From contig NZ_LMRW01000003.1 of NCBI RefSeq assembly GCF_001428255.1, positions 199,277 to 263,276 on the forward strand: 64,000 nt of DNA, read 5' to 3'. Within the stretch, counting starts at the first letter, position 1. Each line of letters opens with the position of its first letter. The notes beneath the pieces are model-generated. The model made no database searches and was not told where the DNA came from. It saw nothing but the letters and a program-made list of their open reading frames with translations. Source of the stretch: Agromyces sp. Soil535 (GTDB lineage: Bacteria; Actinomycetota; Actinomycetes; Actinomycetales; Microbacteriaceae). Both the position numbers and the translations under genes were made by a program. This document shows, one piece after another, positions 62,100 through 64,000 of this stretch.

Positions 62100-62333
62100 T
62101 CACACTGTCGCGTCGCGCTCGATCCCGTCGTGCATCGCGGTGAGGGTGGCACGCATCATCGGCGCAAGCGTCGAATCGGCGAACGCCTCGACGAAGGGAC
62201 TGAGGGCGCCGAGCGTCGGAAGCAGCGAGTACGTCCAGGTCACTCGTGTGCCGTCCGCTTCCGCGTGATACCTGAACTCGACGACCACGTGACCACGCCG
62301 CAAGAACTCGTTGAGGACTTCGTGGTCATCCTT
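62100..62333 (-). pseudogene. SRPBCC-family C-terminal fragment
   Basis: The frame reads DDHEVLNEFLRRGHVVVEFR, YHAEADGTRVTWTYSLLPTL then GALSPFVEAFADSTLAPMMR, the second half of a START-like (SRPBCC) ligand-binding protein, ending in DGIERDATV. The first half is missing: upstream codons enter the antisense of the GNAT gene and no plausible ATG or GTG fits. So it is an N-terminally truncated remnant of about 75-78 residues. Confidence 0.65.
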
Positions 62334-62352
62334 CGAGGCTGAGCTCGTCGCC

Positions 62353-62847
62353 TCAGCGTCGGGGCGGGGCCGCGAGGCGGTAGCCGACCGAGCCGTCTCG
62401 GTTCCACTCGATGCGGAACCCCGCCTTCTCGAGCACCCGCTGCGACGCGACGTTGTCGTCGGAGGTGTCCGCGATGACGGCGGTGGCTCCTCGCGCGAAC
62501 GCCAGTCGCACGGCTGCCTCGAGCGCTTCGGTCGCATACCCGCTGCCCCGCGCGGCCGACACGAGCCCGTAGCCGACCTCGGCCACCCCGTCGGGATCGG
62601 GCGCCCCGAAGAAGCCGATGCCGCCGACCGCCAGGCCGTCGGCGCGACGGCGGATCATGTAGAGCCGGAAGTCCGGGTCGAGCGCTTCGGCATCGGCGGT
62701 CACCAGGCCGCGCAGCACGTCCAGCTCATCGACGAGCGGATACTCATGGTGCCAGTCGTCACCCTCATCCGGCTCGCGCGCAATGATCCGCGCGGCTTCG
62801 GCCGGAGTGATCGGGTGCACGATGAGCCGTTCGGTGGTGAGATCCAT
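62353..62847 (-). CDS. GNAT-family acetyltransferase (RimJ/RimL-like)
   Basis: 164 residues. LTTERLIVHPITPAEAARII is the usual GNAT_3 opening; GYGLVSAARGSGYATEALEA is the acetyl-CoA loop; VIADTSDDNVASQRVLEKAG follows. RimJ/RimL-type enzymes acetylate ribosomal N-termini or small amines. The ATG at 62847 begins the conserved MDLTTERL segment; the frame is open further to 62907. It diverges from the DUF1801 gene. Confidence 0.85.
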   Translation of the reverse strand: MDLTTERLIVHPITPAEAARIIAREPDEGDDWHHEYPLVDELDVLRGLVTADAEALDPDFRLYMIRRRADGLAVGGIGFFGAPDPDGVAEVGYGLVSAARGSGYATEALEAAVRLAFARGATAVIADTSDDNVASQRVLEKAGFRIEWNRDGSVGYRLAAPPRR

Positions 62848-62899
62848 CGCGGTCAGTCTGTCACGCCGCTCGTCGTACCCACCGCGTAGCATCCGCGGT

Positions 62900-63304
62900 A
62901 TGGCCACCGATCGCTACCGCACCGTCGACGAGTACCTCGCAGCCCAGTCGCCCGAACGCCGCGAGCAGGTCGAGGCGCTCCGCGACCTCGTGCGAGACGC
63001 CGCTCCCGAGCTGGCCGAGATCGTCAAGTGGAACTCGCCGGACTACACGCTCGACGGCGTCGACCGCCTCACGATCAACGCCGCCGGCCGGGGCCCGGTG
63101 CGACTCATCCTGCACTTCGGCACCGAACGCCCCGAAGACAAGGGCGCCGTGCCGACGTTCACGGATGATCCGGCAGGCCTCCTGACGTGGCACTCGGACA
63201 TCCGCGCGAGCCTCGAGCTGCCGCCCCCCGACGAGCTCGAGGCGAAGCGGGCGGCGAGCGCGGCGGTCATCCGTGCGTGGCTCGCGCACGAGGCTGCGGG
63301 TTGA
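62900..63304 (+). CDS. DUF1801 (YdhG/YjbR-like) protein
   Basis: 134 residues. TVDEYLAAQSPERREQVEAL, RDLVRDAAPELAEIVKWNSP and DYTLDGVDRLTINAAGRGP contain the DUF1801 hallmark WNSPxY. The fold is alpha+beta; family members are of unknown function. The ATG at 62900 starts the conserved region. Its stop codon lies inside the left arm of the nested palindrome at 63299-63380. Confidence 0.85.
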   Translation: MATDRYRTVDEYLAAQSPERREQVEALRDLVRDAAPELAEIVKWNSPDYTLDGVDRLTINAAGRGPVRLILHFGTERPEDKGAVPTFTDDPAGLLTWHSDIRASLELPPPDELEAKRAASAAVIRAWLAHEAAG

Positions 63305-63380
63305 GGAGCCGCGCAGCGGGCGTCTCGAAACCCACTCGCGCACCGGGTTTCGAGACGCGGCCTTCGGCCGCTCCTCAACC
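63299..63380. repeat. Nested intergenic palindrome (GGTTGAGGAGC...GTTTCGAGAC type)
   Basis: Outer arms GGTTGAGGAGC (63299-63309) / GCTCCTCAACC (63370-63380) and inner arms GTCTCGAAACCC (63322-63333) / GGGTTTCGAGAC (63345-63356) are exact complements. It lies between the DUF1801 gene and the response regulator. Elements with TTTCGAGAC and CTCCTCAACC arms recur between genes in Microbacteriaceae to my recollection, where they may be mobile palindromic repeats or terminators; only one copy is visible here. Confidence 0.75.
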
Positions 63381-63481
63381 AGCAGGGACGGCTACGGCGG
63401 AGGTCGCGCGCCGGGCAAGTCTTACGGAACGGGAACGGATGTCCGCGCCCCGGTCTTGCGTCAGAGCGGCAGACGTACGCT

Positions 63482-64000
63482 GTGAAGGTGTCTCCTGCTC
63501 CGTCGTCGATCGGCAACGAGGACCTCGTGGGCCGGCGGGTGCTGCTCGTCGACGACGACCCCACCGTCGCCGAGGTCGCGTCGAGCTACCTGCGCGCCAC
63601 GGGCTTCGTCGTCGAGGAGGCGAGCGACGGCTTCGCGGCCCTGCACGCCGCCGAGCAGTACAGCCCCGACCTGATCGTGCTCGACCGGATGCTGCCGGGC
63701 ATCGACGGGCTCGAGGTGTTCCGGCGGCTGCGGGCCCGCACGTCGACGCCGGTCATCATGCTGACCGCGCTCGGCTCGGAGGACGATCGCATCGCGGGCC
63801 TCGAGGCCGGCGCCGACGACTACCTCGCGAAGCCGTTCTCGCCGCGGGAGCTCGTGCTCCGCGTGCAGTCGGTGCTCCGCCGTTCGATCGACGAGTTCAC
63901 GCCCGAGTCGGTGCTCGAGTACGGCGACTTCCGGCTCGACCCGTCCGCCAGGATCGTCACCAGATCGGGTGCCGAGCTGGCCCTGACTGTACGGGAGTTC
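63482..64000 (+). CDS. OmpR/PhoB-type response regulator, cut by the right window edge
   Basis: At least 173 residues are present. The receiver begins RRVLLVDDDPTVAEVASSYL and has the phosphoacceptor in LIVLDRMLPGIDGLEVFRRL and the lysine in YLAKPFSPRELVLRVQSVLR. The winged-helix domain starts YGDFRLDPSARIVTRSG and is cut off at TVREF. The start is the GTG at 63482 or 63488, with no clear ribosome site, so a leaderless message is possible. The partner kinase is probably downstream, outside the window. Confidence 0.87.
   Translation, partial: MKVSPAPSSIGNEDLVGRRVLLVDDDPTVAEVASSYLRATGFVVEEASDGFAALHAAEQYSPDLIVLDRMLPGIDGLEVFRRLRARTSTPVIMLTALGSEDDRIAGLEAGADDYLAKPFSPRELVLRVQSVLRRSIDEFTPESVLEYGDFRLDPSARIVTRSGAELALTVREF

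Overview
The window is a high-GC actinobacterial chromosome segment with tightly packed genes, very frequent GTG and some TTG starts, ATGA/GTGA stop-start overlaps, and many deazaflavin, LLM and MarR-family genes. Codon style, the recurrent GCATCCG string and a nested GTTTCGAGAC/CTCCTCAACC palindrome at 63.3 kb suggest Microbacteriaceae (Agromyces- or Microbacterium-like). That is inference; there is no rRNA or other taxonomic marker. No tRNA, CRISPR array, insertion sequence or phage gene was found.

Layout. 0-6.4 kb: a glycoside island on the minus strand (GPH-type sugar symporter, Gfo/Idh oxidoreductase, GH2 beta-galactosidase) diverging from a LacI regulator across two GTGTCAC palindromes. 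6.5-10.6 kb: an SDR-like protein, an LLM monooxygenase / MarR / FMN-reductase operon, a deazaflavin-dependent nitroreductase whose close paralogue is cut by the left edge, and a SnoaL-like protein. 10.7-20.1 kb: AraC regulator, NmrA-like protein, quinone oxidoreductase, a lipoprotein, two alpha/beta hydrolases (one lacking its nucleophile) and a large LuxR-type ATPase regulator. 20.2-21.2 kb: an XRE / nucleotidyltransferase toxin-antitoxin-like pair with a broken second gene.

21.5-27.9 kb: one operon joins a CstA/BtsT carbon-starvation transporter, a YbdD-like protein, a LytS/LytTR two-component system, a DUF485-like membrane protein and a sodium:solute symporter. It appears to be a self-contained organic-acid sensing and uptake unit. 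27.9-34.5 kb: NarL-type two-component system, DUF6220 membrane protein, Tat-type multicopper oxidase, and a MarR/quinone-reductase operon with two operator boxes lying over a perfect -10 element. 34.5-39.1 kb: a secreted 1533-residue GH43 enzyme with many accessory domains, behind two tandem 14-bp palindromes. 39.2-44.3 kb: MarR/azoreductase, a dehydrogenase remnant beside a Doc/RHH toxin-antitoxin module, MarR/haloalkane dehalogenase, and arginine deiminase. 44.4-51.9 kb: a beta-glucoside operon (GH1, ABC binding protein and two permeases, GH5, ROK repressor) with an operator over its promoter -10.

52-58.2 kb: small metabolic genes, an apparent AHSA1 remnant with a 51-bp internal inversion, and an unusual five-gene cassette. 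The cassette is built around an 850-residue Asp-box beta-propeller whose C-terminal domain recurs as a separate 84-residue protein in the next gene; it is the best candidate here for an undescribed system. 58.2-64 kb: a frameshifted CocE-type hydrolase, MarR, MHS-family transporter, an SRPBCC fragment, GNAT, DUF1801, and an OmpR-type response regulator cut by the right edge.
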